Below are positions 1 to 8,127 of a DNA stretch of 64,000 nt, in pieces; positions within the stretch are counted from its first letter, which is position 1, and each line of letters opens with the position of its first letter. This DNA is from JAZKBN01 sp040388605 (lineage in GTDB: Bacteria > Bacteroidota > Bacteroidia > Cytophagales > Flexibacteraceae). The translations under genes were made by a program, and so were the position numbers. The stretch is taken from NCBI GenBank assembly GCA_040388605.1, contig JAZKBN010000040.1:1-64000 (forward strand), read 5' to 3'. The notes below the pieces were generated by a model. It was not told where the DNA came from. It was given only the letters and a program-made list of their open reading frames with translations, and made no database searches.

Positions 1-2
1 CA

Positions 3-56
3 GCCAAAGCACAGCTGAAAGGCGGTGTGGCTGTGAGTAAGATGGTGATTGAATAG
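3..56 (+). CDS. C-terminal end of an unidentified protein (partial)
   Basis: An open frame enters from the left edge and ends at a TAG at 54-56, giving the last 17 residues AKAQLKGGVAVSKMVIE. A strong hairpin with a T run follows 40 bp later, as expected after a real gene end. The tail resembles the closing strand of several oxidoreductases, but 17 residues are too few to name a family. Confidence 0.45.
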   Translation, partial: AKAQLKGGVAVSKMVIE

Positions 57-95
57 GCCTGATAAATAGCGGAGAAATATCCTTCGCAAAAACCA

Positions 96-134
96 AAAAC
101 CGCGGTCGAATAATATTCGGTCGCGGTTTTTTAT
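96..134 (+). terminator. Rho-independent terminator (hairpin plus T run)
   Basis: AAAACCGCG pairs with CGCGGTTTT, and the inner CGAATA pairs with TATTCG; a run of T follows. It lies between the partial rightward gene and the convergent leftward gene ending at 191, so it may serve both. Confidence 0.75.
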
Positions 135-190
135 TGATTGGTAACAGGAGAAAGAATTTCTTATTTGATCCCGGATTATCAGGATTGTGC

Positions 191-1522
191 TTACTCTTTG
201 GCTTCCCTAACCACATCTACCCAGCCTTTGCCCATAAGCACGGTGTTGATTTTAACAATGTACCAGTACATGCCTGCCGGTAGCTTAGGTGCATCCCAGT
301 CTTCTGAATAAGCGCGTTTTTCAAATACTTTTTTGCCCCATCGGTTAAAAACCTCTACAGTGCTGTTGGGATATTGCTGAATGCCGGGTATTCGCCATGT
401 ATCGTTCAGGCCGTCGCCGTTGGGTGTGAGTACGTTTTTTATATCAAGCTTATAATCGAAATGCACGCAAACTTCGTTGCTGTTGCTGCCTGTGGTGGTA
501 TCATCGTTTTCAACAGCGCGGATTCGGTAGCATTGGTCCTGGCCGGCATCGGCTGTTGGGGCCTCCCAATTAGTGGTTTCCGGGTCTGTAATACCTATTA
601 ATACCGAATCGCCGTTATTGAGCTTGCGCCATATTTGGTAATGCTTCAGGCTGTTTTCGCGGCAGCTTTCGTAGCCGTTCCAGTTGAGCAGGGTCAGGGT
701 GCTGTCGGTGATCGCGCTGAGCTCCAGTGGCTGTGGTTTGGCCGAAGCGGTAATTTTGAAATTCTTTATGCTGTGCCTGTCGTTGAACCCGCCCGTGCTG
801 GCCGTTATACCGAAATAGGCTTTAAAGGTTACTTTGTAATAGCCTGTGAGAATGAGGCTGTCGTTAATGCTTACTTCAATGGTACCGTCATCGTAATTAA
901 CGGTGAGATGGTTGTAGTTTCTGCTGCGTATGTTCATGAGCGGCCCGGCAGTGGGCTGCTTAATATTCTCCGGCGGACACTCTTCGTAATTCCCAAAACC
1001 CTTACCGTAAGCTATTTCCAGCTTGGGCACCTTAGTCCCGTAGCAATTCCCGTTCGGCCAGGGGTCCAGCAGAACCATGATGCCTTTTGGCTGGGGCGGT
1101 GTGCCAAGTCCCCCGCCAATTACGTACCCGAAAGGCGGGTTGGCCAGGAAGCAAAAGGCGATGCCGTCGGCCCCGTTTCCGTCCCAAATCCGGTAATCGA
1201 ATTCGGCGGTCCAACGGCGGCAGCGGCTTATATCTATAGGTCGGCGGTAAAATGCGGCGCCGCTTTGGTTGTTTAAAGGGTCGGTAAGTATGAGCTCATC
1301 TTTCAGCTTCGGGTCCTGCGGCATTGGTGGAATGGCGAGGGTGGAACCAAGGTGTGCTTTTCCGGCGAAATACCAAAAAGAGGTATCCATTTGGGGTGAG
1401 CCTTTTAACTCTGCAATCACCGAATCGCGGCTTTGGCTTTGAGCCTGCAATAAACAATTAAAGCTAAAAAACGAAAAAATGAAAAGCAGGGCGACATGCC
1501 TGCTTTGTTTGCCATGGTGCAT
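191..1522 (-). CDS. T9SS type B secreted protein with L-type-lectin-like domain
   Basis: About 443 residues. A signal peptide (MHHGKQSRHVALLFIFSFFS, then a cleavage-like AQSQS) is followed by an L-type-lectin/concanavalin-like domain (roughly residues 45-260; typical motifs DGADGIAF-like NGADGIAFCF and a late GITASTGG), a fibronectin-III-like domain (about 265-355, WNGYES...YQIWRK), and a C-terminal gliding-motility-associated (type B) sorting domain with TPNGDGLNDTW, VFNRWGKKVFE and LPAGMYWY. It is predicted to be secreted by T9SS and attached to or released from the outer membrane, probably binding glycans. The frame continues upstream to a TTG at 1552, but the ATG at 1522 gives a better signal peptide. 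The start at 1513 is also possible. Confidence 0.85.
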   Translation of the reverse strand: MHHGKQSRHVALLFIFSFFSFNCLLQAQSQSRDSVIAELKGSPQMDTSFWYFAGKAHLGSTLAIPPMPQDPKLKDELILTDPLNNQSGAAFYRRPIDISRCRRWTAEFDYRIWDGNGADGIAFCFLANPPFGYVIGGGLGTPPQPKGIMVLLDPWPNGNCYGTKVPKLEIAYGKGFGNYEECPPENIKQPTAGPLMNIRSRNYNHLTVNYDDGTIEVSINDSLILTGYYKVTFKAYFGITASTGGFNDRHSIKNFKITASAKPQPLELSAITDSTLTLLNWNGYESCRENSLKHYQIWRKLNNGDSVLIGITDPETTNWEAPTADAGQDQCYRIRAVENDDTTTGSNSNEVCVHFDYKLDIKNVLTPNGDGLNDTWRIPGIQQYPNSTVEVFNRWGKKVFEKRAYSEDWDAPKLPAGMYWYIVKINTVLMGKGWVDVVREAKE

Positions 1523-1908
1523 AGCTTGGTAAATCCGGAACTGTGTGGTCAAAATGTAGGGTGTATTGTGGCCGGGGCTTTGGATTACGGGTGTTCAGGC
1601 CAAAAATCCGTAAGCCATGCCATGCAGGCTTATTTAATCAAAGGTAGGGCTTTTTCCGGTTTCAGGCCTGCCACCGGGCTACCGGCGGTATAAAGTAAGA
1701 CAGAAGCGCCTGCATAGCCGGGGAGTTTTAGCTGTTCAGCAGCAAATACAATAACACAATAGTATCCTTCGTATAAAAGCATGCCTTTAAGGCTGAGGGC
1801 GCATAGCAGGCATGCCTGAAAACGCTTAACTTGCTACACCAAATTTTACCTCTATTTCGGGCAACAGCTTTTTACCTGGAATACTGAACGCACCAAATAT
1901 TAACCCAC
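1523..1908. other. Divergent intergenic region, T9SS lectin gene and acs
   Basis: No credible gene. It holds a -7 box for the leftward gene (1639-1646). No clear TAnnTTTG box was found for the rightward acs gene. Several short GC-rich inverted stretches (for example around 1680 and 1785-1815, GCATGCCT...AGGCATGC) are visible without T runs. Confidence 0.5.
1639..1646 (-). promoter_or_regulatory. Bacteroidota -7 box for the T9SS lectin gene
   Basis: On the minus strand the sequence reads TACCTTTG, a perfect TAnnTTTG. No TTTG lies at the ideal -33 spacing. The predicted transcript would start near 1634, upstream of the chosen start codon. Confidence 0.5.
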
Positions 1909-3807
1909 ATGATTAAACCCATCAGCACTTTCGAAGAATATACTGCGGCCTATAAGCAAAGCCTGGAAGACCCCGAAGCTTATTGGGAAGGTCAGGCTGC
2001 CGCTTTTACCTGGATGCGTACCCATGACAAAGTGCTGGAATGGAATTTTACCGAACCGAGCATTAAATGGTTCCCCGGCGCCCGGCTGAACATTACCGAA
2101 AACCTTTTCGAGAGGCATTTACCGCACAGGGCTAATCAAACGGCTGTAATTTGGGAGCCTAACAACCCGGCTGACCCGGCTGAGCACATTACCTATGCCG
2201 ATCTTTTCAGCAGGGTATGTAAATTTGGCAATGCCCTGCGCTCGCAAGGCGTAAAAAAAGGCGACAGGATTTGCATTTACATGCCCATGGTCCCCGAACT
2301 CATGGTGGCCGTTTTAGCCTGCGCCCGCATTGGGGCCATACATTCTGTAGTATTTGCCGGGTTTTCAGCCACTTCGCTCGCCGACAGGATTCAGGATGCT
2401 GATTGCAGGCTTGTGCTTTGCTCCGACGGCGGTTACCGCGGCGACAAAGTGATTAAAATTAAAGATATAGTAGACGATGCACTTGCCCTTTGGCCCGGTG
2501 TAACCCGCTGCATAGTCAGTCGCCGCACCAATACCCCTGTAAAATGGACCGAAGGCCGTGACCTTTGGTGGGAAGATGCCCTTGAAGGTATGCCTGAAAC
2601 CTGCCCTGCCGAGCCTATGGAGGCCGAAGACATACTCTTCATATTATATACCAGCGGAAGCACCGGTAAGCCTAAAGGTGTAGTACATACAACAGCCGGT
2701 TATATGGTTTGGGCCGAGTACACCTTTAAAAACGTATTTGGGTACCGCGATGGTGAAATTTATTGGAGTACCGCTGATCTCGGCTGGATAACAGGGCATA
2801 CATACCTCACATACGGCCCTTTATTGGCCGGGGCTACTACCCTCATGTTTGAGGGCATACCCACATGGCCAGATGCCGGTCGCTTCTGGCAGGTGATAGA
2901 TAAGCACCGGGTGAACATATTCTATACTGCGCCTACAGCAATCCGTTCACTGGAAGCTTACGGTCTTGAGTATGTTACACCATACAGCCTGGAATCGCTC
3001 AGGGTTTTGGGCACCGTTGGCGAACCCATAAATGCCGAAGCCTGGCATTGGTATAAAGATAATATAGGCAAAGGCCGCTGTGCCCTCTGCGATACCTGGT
3101 GGCAAACTGAAACCGGAGGACACATGATTTCAGGCCTTGCTGAAATTACACCGGAGAAGCCAAGTTTTGCGGGGCTTCCGCTGCCGGGAATTCATCCTGT
3201 ATTGGTTGATGCGGAAGGTAATATTATAGAGGGCAATGAAGTTGAGGGCAATCTCTGCATAGCCTTCCCCTGGCCCGGCATGCTGCGCACAACTTACGGC
3301 GATCATGAACGCTGTCGACAAACCTATTTCAGCACTTATCCCGGAAAGTACTTTACGGGAGATGGCGCCAAACGTGATGCTGACGGCTATTACCGCATTC
3401 TGGGCCGCGTAGACGATGTAATTAATGTGAGCGGGCACCGCATGGGTACTGCCGAGGTGGAAAATGCCATTAATGAGCATCCCATGGTTATAGAGTCGGC
3501 GGTGGTTGGTTACCCGCATGATATAAAAGGGCAGGGGATTTATGCTTTTGTAATTGTGGATACACACCTGCATGAAGACCCTTCAAAAATGCGTTCCGAA
3601 ATTAATGCCATTGTCAGCAAAATGATAGGCCCCATTGCAAAGCCCGACAAAATTCAATCTGTTCCCGGTTTACCGAAAACACGCAGCGGTAAAATTATGC
3701 GCCGAATACTCAGGAAGGTAGCAGAGGGAGATATAAGCAACCTGGGAGATATAAGCACTTTGCTCGATCCCGGTGTGGTAGATGCCATAGTTAAGGGAGC
3801 TGTTTAA
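1909..3807 (+). CDS. acs: Acetyl-CoA synthetase (AMP-forming)
   Basis: 632 residues, close to the usual 640-650. It converts acetate, ATP and CoA to acetyl-CoA, AMP and PPi in the cytoplasm. Seen: the N-terminal ACAS_N region (YTAAYKQSLEDPEAYW, INITENLFERH-like), the P-loop TSGSTGKPKG at residues 248-257, the substrate motif DTWWQTETGG, the hinge GRVDDVINVSGHRMGTAEVE, and the C-terminal PKTRSGKIMRR whose lysine (residue 595) matches the lysine that is reversibly acetylated in well-studied Acs enzymes. It starts with ATG after a long divergent intergenic region and appears monocistronic. Confidence 0.96.
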   Translation: MIKPISTFEEYTAAYKQSLEDPEAYWEGQAAAFTWMRTHDKVLEWNFTEPSIKWFPGARLNITENLFERHLPHRANQTAVIWEPNNPADPAEHITYADLFSRVCKFGNALRSQGVKKGDRICIYMPMVPELMVAVLACARIGAIHSVVFAGFSATSLADRIQDADCRLVLCSDGGYRGDKVIKIKDIVDDALALWPGVTRCIVSRRTNTPVKWTEGRDLWWEDALEGMPETCPAEPMEAEDILFILYTSGSTGKPKGVVHTTAGYMVWAEYTFKNVFGYRDGEIYWSTADLGWITGHTYLTYGPLLAGATTLMFEGIPTWPDAGRFWQVIDKHRVNIFYTAPTAIRSLEAYGLEYVTPYSLESLRVLGTVGEPINAEAWHWYKDNIGKGRCALCDTWWQTETGGHMISGLAEITPEKPSFAGLPLPGIHPVLVDAEGNIIEGNEVEGNLCIAFPWPGMLRTTYGDHERCRQTYFSTYPGKYFTGDGAKRDADGYYRILGRVDDVINVSGHRMGTAEVENAINEHPMVIESAVVGYPHDIKGQGIYAFVIVDTHLHEDPSKMRSEINAIVSKMIGPIAKPDKIQSVPGLPKTRSGKIMRRILRKVAEGDISNLGDISTLLDPGVVDAIVKGAV

Positions 3808-3871
3808 TGTCGGTTACCGGGATTAGCTGTTAATTTCCGGGAAGAATATAAGCCATCATAAGTTAAACCGC

Positions 3872-3879
3872 TAAATTTG
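3872..3879 (+). promoter_or_regulatory. -7 box upstream of the DinB-family gene
   Basis: TAAATTTG is a perfect TAnnTTTG. A TTG that could extend the DinB frame upstream (3877) lies inside this box, so translation from there is unlikely and the ATG at 3964 is favoured. Confidence 0.5.
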
Positions 3880-3899
3880 GCGGGCAATAGCACAGTGTC

Positions 3900-3945
3900 A
3901 GCAAAGCTCCGAACGGGGTTTTTGCAGTGCTGCGCTTTGCTTTTT
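3900..3945 (+). terminator. Terminator-like hairpin in the DinB leader
   Basis: AGCAAAGC (3900-3907) pairs with GCTTTGCT (3934-3941), followed by five T. The loop contains a small GCAG/CTGC hairpin. It lies after the -7 box at 3872 and before the ATG at 3964, so it is either the terminator for acs or an attenuator for the next gene. Confidence 0.4.
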
Positions 3946-3963
3946 AACACCGAAGCTTTCCCG

Positions 3964-4428
3964 ATGAATAATAAAACAGAAAAAATTAAGCAGCTCAGGC
4001 AATACCTTTTAAACCAAATAGCCGGTTTAAGTACCGAACAGCTGAACAAGCGGCCTGAGGGCTTCAATAACAGTATAATCTGGAATATCGGGCATTTGGT
4101 TTTAGCCCAACAGAACATCTGCTACCGACGTTCGGGCCTGGTGAATTACCTACAGGAACCTTGGTTAGCCCTGTTCGCTCCCGGCACTAAAGCAGATTCC
4201 TTTATTGATGAGCAGTTAATTGAAACCATCAAAGGACATTTTATTTCAGCCATAGATCGGTTTGAAAAAGACCTGCTGGTTCTTGATTTTTCAACCTATA
4301 CGCCTTCTGAATTTGTAAAGGCCACTTACGGAATTGAATTAAAGAATATAGAAGATGCCCTGGAATTCCTCTTTTACCATGAGGGATATCATACAGGGTA
4401 TGTATTATCTATAATGAAATTGGTATAG
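3964..4428 (+). CDS. DinB-family (four-helix, metal-binding) protein
   Basis: 154 residues, the usual DinB/DUF664 size. The fold is a four-helix bundle that binds a metal through three histidines; visible here are the first histidine in WNIGHLVLAQQ and the pair in FLFYHEGYHTGYV. Members include bacillithiol or mycothiol-dependent transferases and many uncharacterised proteins, so the reaction cannot be named. The start was set at ATG 3964 (MNNKTEKIKQLRQYLL) rather than the upstream TTG, because the promoter box overlaps the latter and the upstream residues do not resemble the family. Confidence 0.8.
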   Translation: MNNKTEKIKQLRQYLLNQIAGLSTEQLNKRPEGFNNSIIWNIGHLVLAQQNICYRRSGLVNYLQEPWLALFAPGTKADSFIDEQLIETIKGHFISAIDRFEKDLLVLDFSTYTPSEFVKATYGIELKNIEDALEFLFYHEGYHTGYVLSIMKLV

Positions 4429-4555
4429 TGCCTGAAACTCTTGCTAATATATCGGGATGTTAAGGCGCATTTTTTATTATGGCCTGATGGTTAGCGAGAT
4501 AATGGCCGAAAATTTGGTGTAGTAATTACATAAAACTCGCAAGCCGGAAATTTTG

Positions 4556-4563
4556 TATATTTG
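4556..4563 (+). promoter_or_regulatory. -7 box for the PemK/MazF-like pair
   Basis: TATATTTG is a perfect TAnnTTTG and lies 22 bp before the ATG at 4586. No TTTG at the ideal -33 position. Confidence 0.55.
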
Positions 4564-4585
4564 CATACGTGTTTAAACGCCAATT

Positions 4586-5062
4586 ATGTATTCACTATTC
4601 GTTTACAGGAGTGCCTCGGTATGGCATTTGCCGCTTTTGAAGGCGGCAGATTTTTTTGGGAACTCTGCAAAAAGTATTTCCGGAAGATTTGCCAGGTATA
4701 TCGCGTGCAGAATTGATGCGTACATTGCTGCGGATTTCAGAAAAAGGGCCGATTTTTTTGACCAAATAAGTGAGGCTGCTCAGGAACTTAGCCTTAATAA
4801 GGCTATAGCGGTAATGAATGTACATAAGGAGCTTATATCAACTGTTTATAAACTTGATGAGTTGATACAACAATCGGATAGCGAGATTTTGAAAAGCAGT
4901 TTTTTCCGGTTCACAAAAGCAATATTTAAGTACGAATCAAAACTTCATAGGAGAATAACTGAAAACACGCCTGTTGAGCAAACACCGCAATACGTTAAGG
5001 ATACAATGGCTGCATTACGCAGAAACAGTATTCTTCAGTTAACTGAAAAAGGAAAGATTTAA
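4586..5062 (+). CDS. Unknown helical protein, candidate antitoxin of a PemK/MazF-like toxin
   Basis: 158 residues that I do not recognise as a named family. The sequence is mostly predicted helix and charged, with no signal peptide or clear DNA-binding motif; notable segments are ISGRFARYIACRIDAYIA, QELSLNKAIAVMNVHKEL and ITENTPVEQTPQYVKDTM. Its TAA overlaps the ATG of the next gene (TAATG at 5060-5064), so the two are translationally coupled, and the promoter box at 4556 serves both. The partner is PemK/MazF-like and the upstream position is where an antitoxin usually lies, which is the only basis for the role. It is longer than a typical MazE (about 80 residues). Confidence 0.6.
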   Translation: MYSLFVYRSASVWHLPLLKAADFFGNSAKSISGRFARYIACRIDAYIAADFRKRADFFDQISEAAQELSLNKAIAVMNVHKELISTVYKLDELIQQSDSEILKSSFFRFTKAIFKYESKLHRRITENTPVEQTPQYVKDTMAALRRNSILQLTEKGKI

Positions 5063-5427
5063 TGCCCTTTAAGCAAGGAGATATTATAGATTTTGATTTT
5101 GTAATGCCTGGTACAAGTGAATGGAGAACCCACTCATGCGTAATTATTTCATGCGACAAAGTTTACGCGCATGACAGTATTTATTTATGTGCAATGATGA
5201 CCTCCAATGGAACAGATGACAGGTTCAGTTTTCATTTATCGCAGGATGATTTGGAACTTCCGAGCAATAAATTGACGTCCCAAGTCAGGTGCCATTTAAT
5301 ATCGTATATACCGGAGGCAGACTTGCTGCGAGGCAGGGCGCAAAATAATTTACCATATAACACTATTCGGAAACTCACCTTCCGAAGGCTTATTAGTCGC
5401 ATTAACGAAGCGGTATTTGAAGTATAA
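5062..5427 (+). CDS. PemK/MazF-like toxin (putative endoribonuclease)
   Basis: 121 residues, the usual size. Family features seen: the opening KQGDIIDFDF, the strand HSCVIISCDKVY, AMMTSNGTDD, and the late SQVRCHLISYIPEADLL; these match the SH3-like barrel of PemK/MazF proteins in Bacteroidota, though the common R-P before the VIIS strand is replaced by T-H. MazF-type toxins cleave mRNA when the antitoxin is lost. It overlaps the upstream gene by one base and is probably translated by reinitiation. Toxicity and activity are inferred. Confidence 0.7.
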   Translation: MPFKQGDIIDFDFVMPGTSEWRTHSCVIISCDKVYAHDSIYLCAMMTSNGTDDRFSFHLSQDDLELPSNKLTSQVRCHLISYIPEADLLRGRAQNNLPYNTIRKLTFRRLISRINEAVFEV

Positions 5428-5481
5428 AAACCAATTAACTAAAAACTTAACCGGAAGTCAAAAAATATTCGAGGATTAAAA

Positions 5482-5543
5482 ATGCCGGGGAGGCCCGTTT
5501 CCGGGCCCTCATACGCCAATACAGAGCCTGAAACCCCCGGCAT
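5482..5543. other. Nested inverted repeat between the toxin gene and the ribosomal operon
   Basis: ATGCCGGGG (5482-5490) pairs perfectly with CCCCGGCAT (5535-5543). Inside it GGCCCG (5492-5497) pairs with CGGGCC (5502-5507) over a TTTC loop. An AT-rich tract follows. It could end transcription of the toxin operon, but there is no immediate T run; it could equally be a structured RNA. Confidence 0.5.
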
Positions 5544-5589
5544 ATATATATAACGAATAAATTTTCTGAATATTTTTTTTACAATCGCA

Positions 5590-5620
5590 TTTGTATAGTA
5601 AAACAAAAACCCTACCTTTG
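5590..5620 (+). promoter_or_regulatory. Ribosomal operon promoter (-33 TTTG, -7 TACCTTTG)
   Basis: TTTG at 5590-5593 and TACCTTTG at 5613-5620 are separated by exactly 19 bp, matching the Bacteroidota consensus TTTG/N19/TAnnTTTG. Transcription is expected to start near 5625-5628, giving a leader of about 83 nt before rplC. Confidence 0.85.
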
Positions 5621-5631
5621 CAATCCGTTTT

Positions 5632-5693
5632 AGAGGAAGCTCCACAAGGGAGTATCCGGAACGGAATTGTTTTCCCGGAAAACGATATCCTCT
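5632..5693 (+). promoter_or_regulatory. Structured 5' leader of rplC (candidate autoregulatory element)
   Basis: The leader can fold into a three-way junction: P1 AGAGGA (5632-5637) with TCCTCT (5688-5693); P2 CTCC (5640-5643) with GGAG (5649-5652); P3 ATTGTTTTC (5666-5674) with GAAAACGAT (5678-5686) over a CCG loop, with one G-U pair. Ribosomal operons are often repressed by one of their products binding such a leader (for example L4 in the E. coli S10 operon). Which protein would bind here is unknown. Confidence 0.5.
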
Positions 5694-5709
5694 TAATCCT
5701 TAAAAGGCA

Positions 5710-6333
5710 ATGTCAAAAATCATCGGCAAGAAAGTCGGAATGACTACCGTGTACGACGCGGATGGAAAAGCCCATGCTTGCACTGTAATTGAAGCCACCC
5801 CAAACACCGTAACACAAATTCGCACCGTTGAAAAAGACGGTTACGAAGCTGTTCAATTGGGATTCGGTCAGCAGAAAGAGAAAAACGCCACCCGTGCGGA
5901 AATTGGCCACAGCGCCAAAGCAGGCATTGGTCCTGCTAAGAAGCTTGTAGAATTTACTCCTTTTAAGAATGGCGTTGCACTTGGAGACAAGATAGATGTA
6001 ACAGCCTTCAATGTTGGTGATGTTGTTAATGCTACCGGTACTTCTAAAGGTAAAGGTTTCCAGGGCGTAGTAAAGCGTTATGGTTTTGCAGGTGTTGGCG
6101 GTCAAACGCACGGTCAGCACAATCGTCTTCGTCACCCCGGTTCTATCGGCTCAAGCTCATACCCAAGTCGCGTATTCCCGGGCACCCGCATGGCAGGCCG
6201 TACCGGCAACGACCGTGTAACGGTTCAAAATCTGAAAGTACTTCGTATTATAGCTGAACACAACCTTATTGTGGTGAACGGATCTATACCGGGTGCAAAA
6301 AATTCAACGGTAACTTTGACCCTGTCCAAATAA
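5710..6333 (+). CDS. rplC: 50S ribosomal protein L3
   Basis: 207 residues, usual length. L3 initiates 50S assembly near the 3' end of 23S rRNA. The start SKIIGKKVGMT and the conserved loop GQTHGQHNRLRHPGSIG with the glutamine that PrmB-type methylases modify (GGQ) are present. It is the first gene of the operon here; rpsJ, which usually precedes it, is absent. rplD follows after 5 bp. Confidence 0.97.
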   Translation: MSKIIGKKVGMTTVYDADGKAHACTVIEATPNTVTQIRTVEKDGYEAVQLGFGQQKEKNATRAEIGHSAKAGIGPAKKLVEFTPFKNGVALGDKIDVTAFNVGDVVNATGTSKGKGFQGVVKRYGFAGVGGQTHGQHNRLRHPGSIGSSSYPSRVFPGTRMAGRTGNDRVTVQNLKVLRIIAEHNLIVVNGSIPGAKNSTVTLTLSK

Positions 6334-6338
6334 GCGAG

Positions 6339-6965
6339 ATGCAACTGCAAGTATTAAACAAAAACGGTCAGGAAACCGGGCGCACAGTGTCCCTTTCTGA
6401 CGCAGTATTCGGAGTAAACCCGAACGAACACGCTGTTTGGCTTGATGTGAAACAGTACCTGGCTAACCAACGCCAAGGCACCCACAAGTCTAAAGAACGC
6501 GCTGAAATTAACGCCACCACCAAGAAGCTGAAAAAGCAAAAAGGTACAGGCGGCGCCCGCGCAGGCAGCAAGAAATCACCTTTATTCGTTGGCGGCGGCC
6601 GTGTTTTCGGACCTCGCCCGCGTGATTACAGCTTCAAGCTGAATAAAAAACTGAAAGTGGTTGCCCGCCGCAGCGTATTCAGCGCCAAAGTTGCTGAAAA
6701 CAACCTGAGCGTTCTGGAAGCCTTTACTTTCGATACCCCAAGCACAAAAGGCTATTTAGCTTTCCTGAAAGCGTTTAACGCAGAGAACAAGAAAACTGTT
6801 CTTATTGTTAACGAAATGGAAAAATCGGTTTACCTGAGCAGCCGCAACCTGCCTAACGCAACCGTGCTTACAGCCAACGCGCTTAACTCTTACGAGCTGC
6901 TGCATGCCGACCGCATACTTGTCAGCGAAAATTCAATTGCAACAATAGAAGCTTTGCTGGCTTAA
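6339..6965 (+). CDS. rplD: 50S ribosomal protein L4
   Basis: 208 residues. Binds 23S rRNA and lines the exit tunnel through its extended loop; the loop motifs TKKLKKQKGTGGARAGSKKS and GGGRVFGPRPRDY are intact. L4 is the autogenous repressor of the S10 operon in E. coli, which makes it the first candidate ligand of the leader at 5632-5693. Start ATG 6339, five bases after rplC. Confidence 0.97.
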   Translation: MQLQVLNKNGQETGRTVSLSDAVFGVNPNEHAVWLDVKQYLANQRQGTHKSKERAEINATTKKLKKQKGTGGARAGSKKSPLFVGGGRVFGPRPRDYSFKLNKKLKVVARRSVFSAKVAENNLSVLEAFTFDTPSTKGYLAFLKAFNAENKKTVLIVNEMEKSVYLSSRNLPNATVLTANALNSYELLHADRILVSENSIATIEALLA

Positions 6966-6990
6966 GCCACGCGAATAAATCATCGGCATT

Positions 6991-7281
6991 ATGAGCACAC
7001 TTAAGAAGCCCATTATTAACGAAAAGTTCGCTAAGCTGAACGAAACCGGCGTGTACGGATTCGTTGTGGACCGCAAGGCTAACAAAATAGAAGTACGCAA
7101 AGCCATTGAGGCTATGTACAGCGTAAACGTGGAATCAGTCCGCACACTGAATGTTCAGGGCAAATTCAAAAGCCGCATGAGCAAATCTCGTGTAATGACC
7201 GGCCGCACCAAAAGCTACAAAAAGGCCATAGTAACCCTGGCCAAAGGCGAGGTTATCGATTTCTACAACGAACTTAGCTAA
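6991..7281 (+). CDS. rplW: 50S ribosomal protein L23
   Basis: 96 residues, usual length. L23 sits at the tunnel exit and docks trigger factor and SRP. Seen: STLKKPIINEKFAKLNE at the start, YGFVVDRKANKIEVRKAIE, and the C-terminal KKAIVTLAKGEVIDFY. It lies between rplD and rplB as in the canonical S10 order. Confidence 0.96.
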   Translation: MSTLKKPIINEKFAKLNETGVYGFVVDRKANKIEVRKAIEAMYSVNVESVRTLNVQGKFKSRMSKSRVMTGRTKSYKKAIVTLAKGEVIDFYNELS

Positions 7282-7302
7282 TCCGCACCACGCAGAACAA
7301 CA

Positions 7303-8127
7303 ATGGCACTCAAGAAACTTAAACCGACAACTCCCGGACAGCGCTTTCGCATTGCGCCCGCTCTGACCGAGATAACTGCCTCCAAACCGGAGAAGTCGCT
7401 TACAGTCGGCAGAACCAAATCCGGCGGTCGTAACGACACAGGTAAAATGACCATGCGCTATATAGGCGGCGGTCACAAACAAAGCTATCGTATCATTGAC
7501 TTCCGTCGTGATAAGCTTGATATTCCTGCAACGGTAAAAACTATAGAATACGATCCTAACCGTACAAGCCGCATTGCCCTGCTGTTTTATGCAGATGGCG
7601 AAAAGCGCTACATTCTGGCCCCAACCGGCCTCACTGTAGGTCAAACGGTAAAAAGCGGACCTTCTTCACCTCCTGAAGTTGGTAACGCATTACCTTTGAG
7701 CGCTATACCACTAGGTACTATTATACACAACATTGAGCTGAAACCCGGCAGGGGAGGCGCAATGGCCAAAAGCGCAGGCAGCTATGCACAATTGCTGGCT
7801 CGTGATGGTCAGTATGCCACACTGAAACTGCCTTCAGGCGAAATGCGCATGGTATTGGCTGTTTGCTACGCAACCATTGGTTCCGTTGGCAATTCAGACC
7901 ACATGAACGTTCGTTTGGGTAAAGCCGGTCGTCATCGCTGGTTGGGCGTTCGCCCCCGTGTACGTGGTGTTGTAATGAACCCTGTTGATCACCCGATGGG
8001 TGGTGGCGAAGGCCGCGCGAGCGGTGGTCAGCCACGCAGCCGTAAAGGCTTGCTGTCTAAAGGTCTGAAGACCCGCTCTTCTAAAAAGTATTCTGACAAA
8101 CTCATCATCAGCAGAAGGAAAAAATAA
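7303..8127 (+). CDS. rplB: 50S ribosomal protein L2
   Basis: 274 residues. L2 supports subunit association and the peptidyl transferase centre. The conserved segment MNPVDHPMGGGEGRASGG with the functionally important histidine is intact, as is the C-terminal basic tail. Its TAA overlaps the ATG of rpsS (TAATG at 8125-8129), so the two are coupled. Confidence 0.97.
   Translation: MALKKLKPTTPGQRFRIAPALTEITASKPEKSLTVGRTKSGGRNDTGKMTMRYIGGGHKQSYRIIDFRRDKLDIPATVKTIEYDPNRTSRIALLFYADGEKRYILAPTGLTVGQTVKSGPSSPPEVGNALPLSAIPLGTIIHNIELKPGRGGAMAKSAGSYAQLLARDGQYATLKLPSGEMRMVLAVCYATIGSVGNSDHMNVRLGKAGRHRWLGVRPRVRGVVMNPVDHPMGGGEGRASGGQPRSRKGLLSKGLKTRSSKKYSDKLIISRRKK

Noticed and set aside
635..1276. 213-codon open frame opposite the lectin-like T9SS gene
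   Set aside because: It is antisense to a gene with clear domain and sorting signals and resembles no family.
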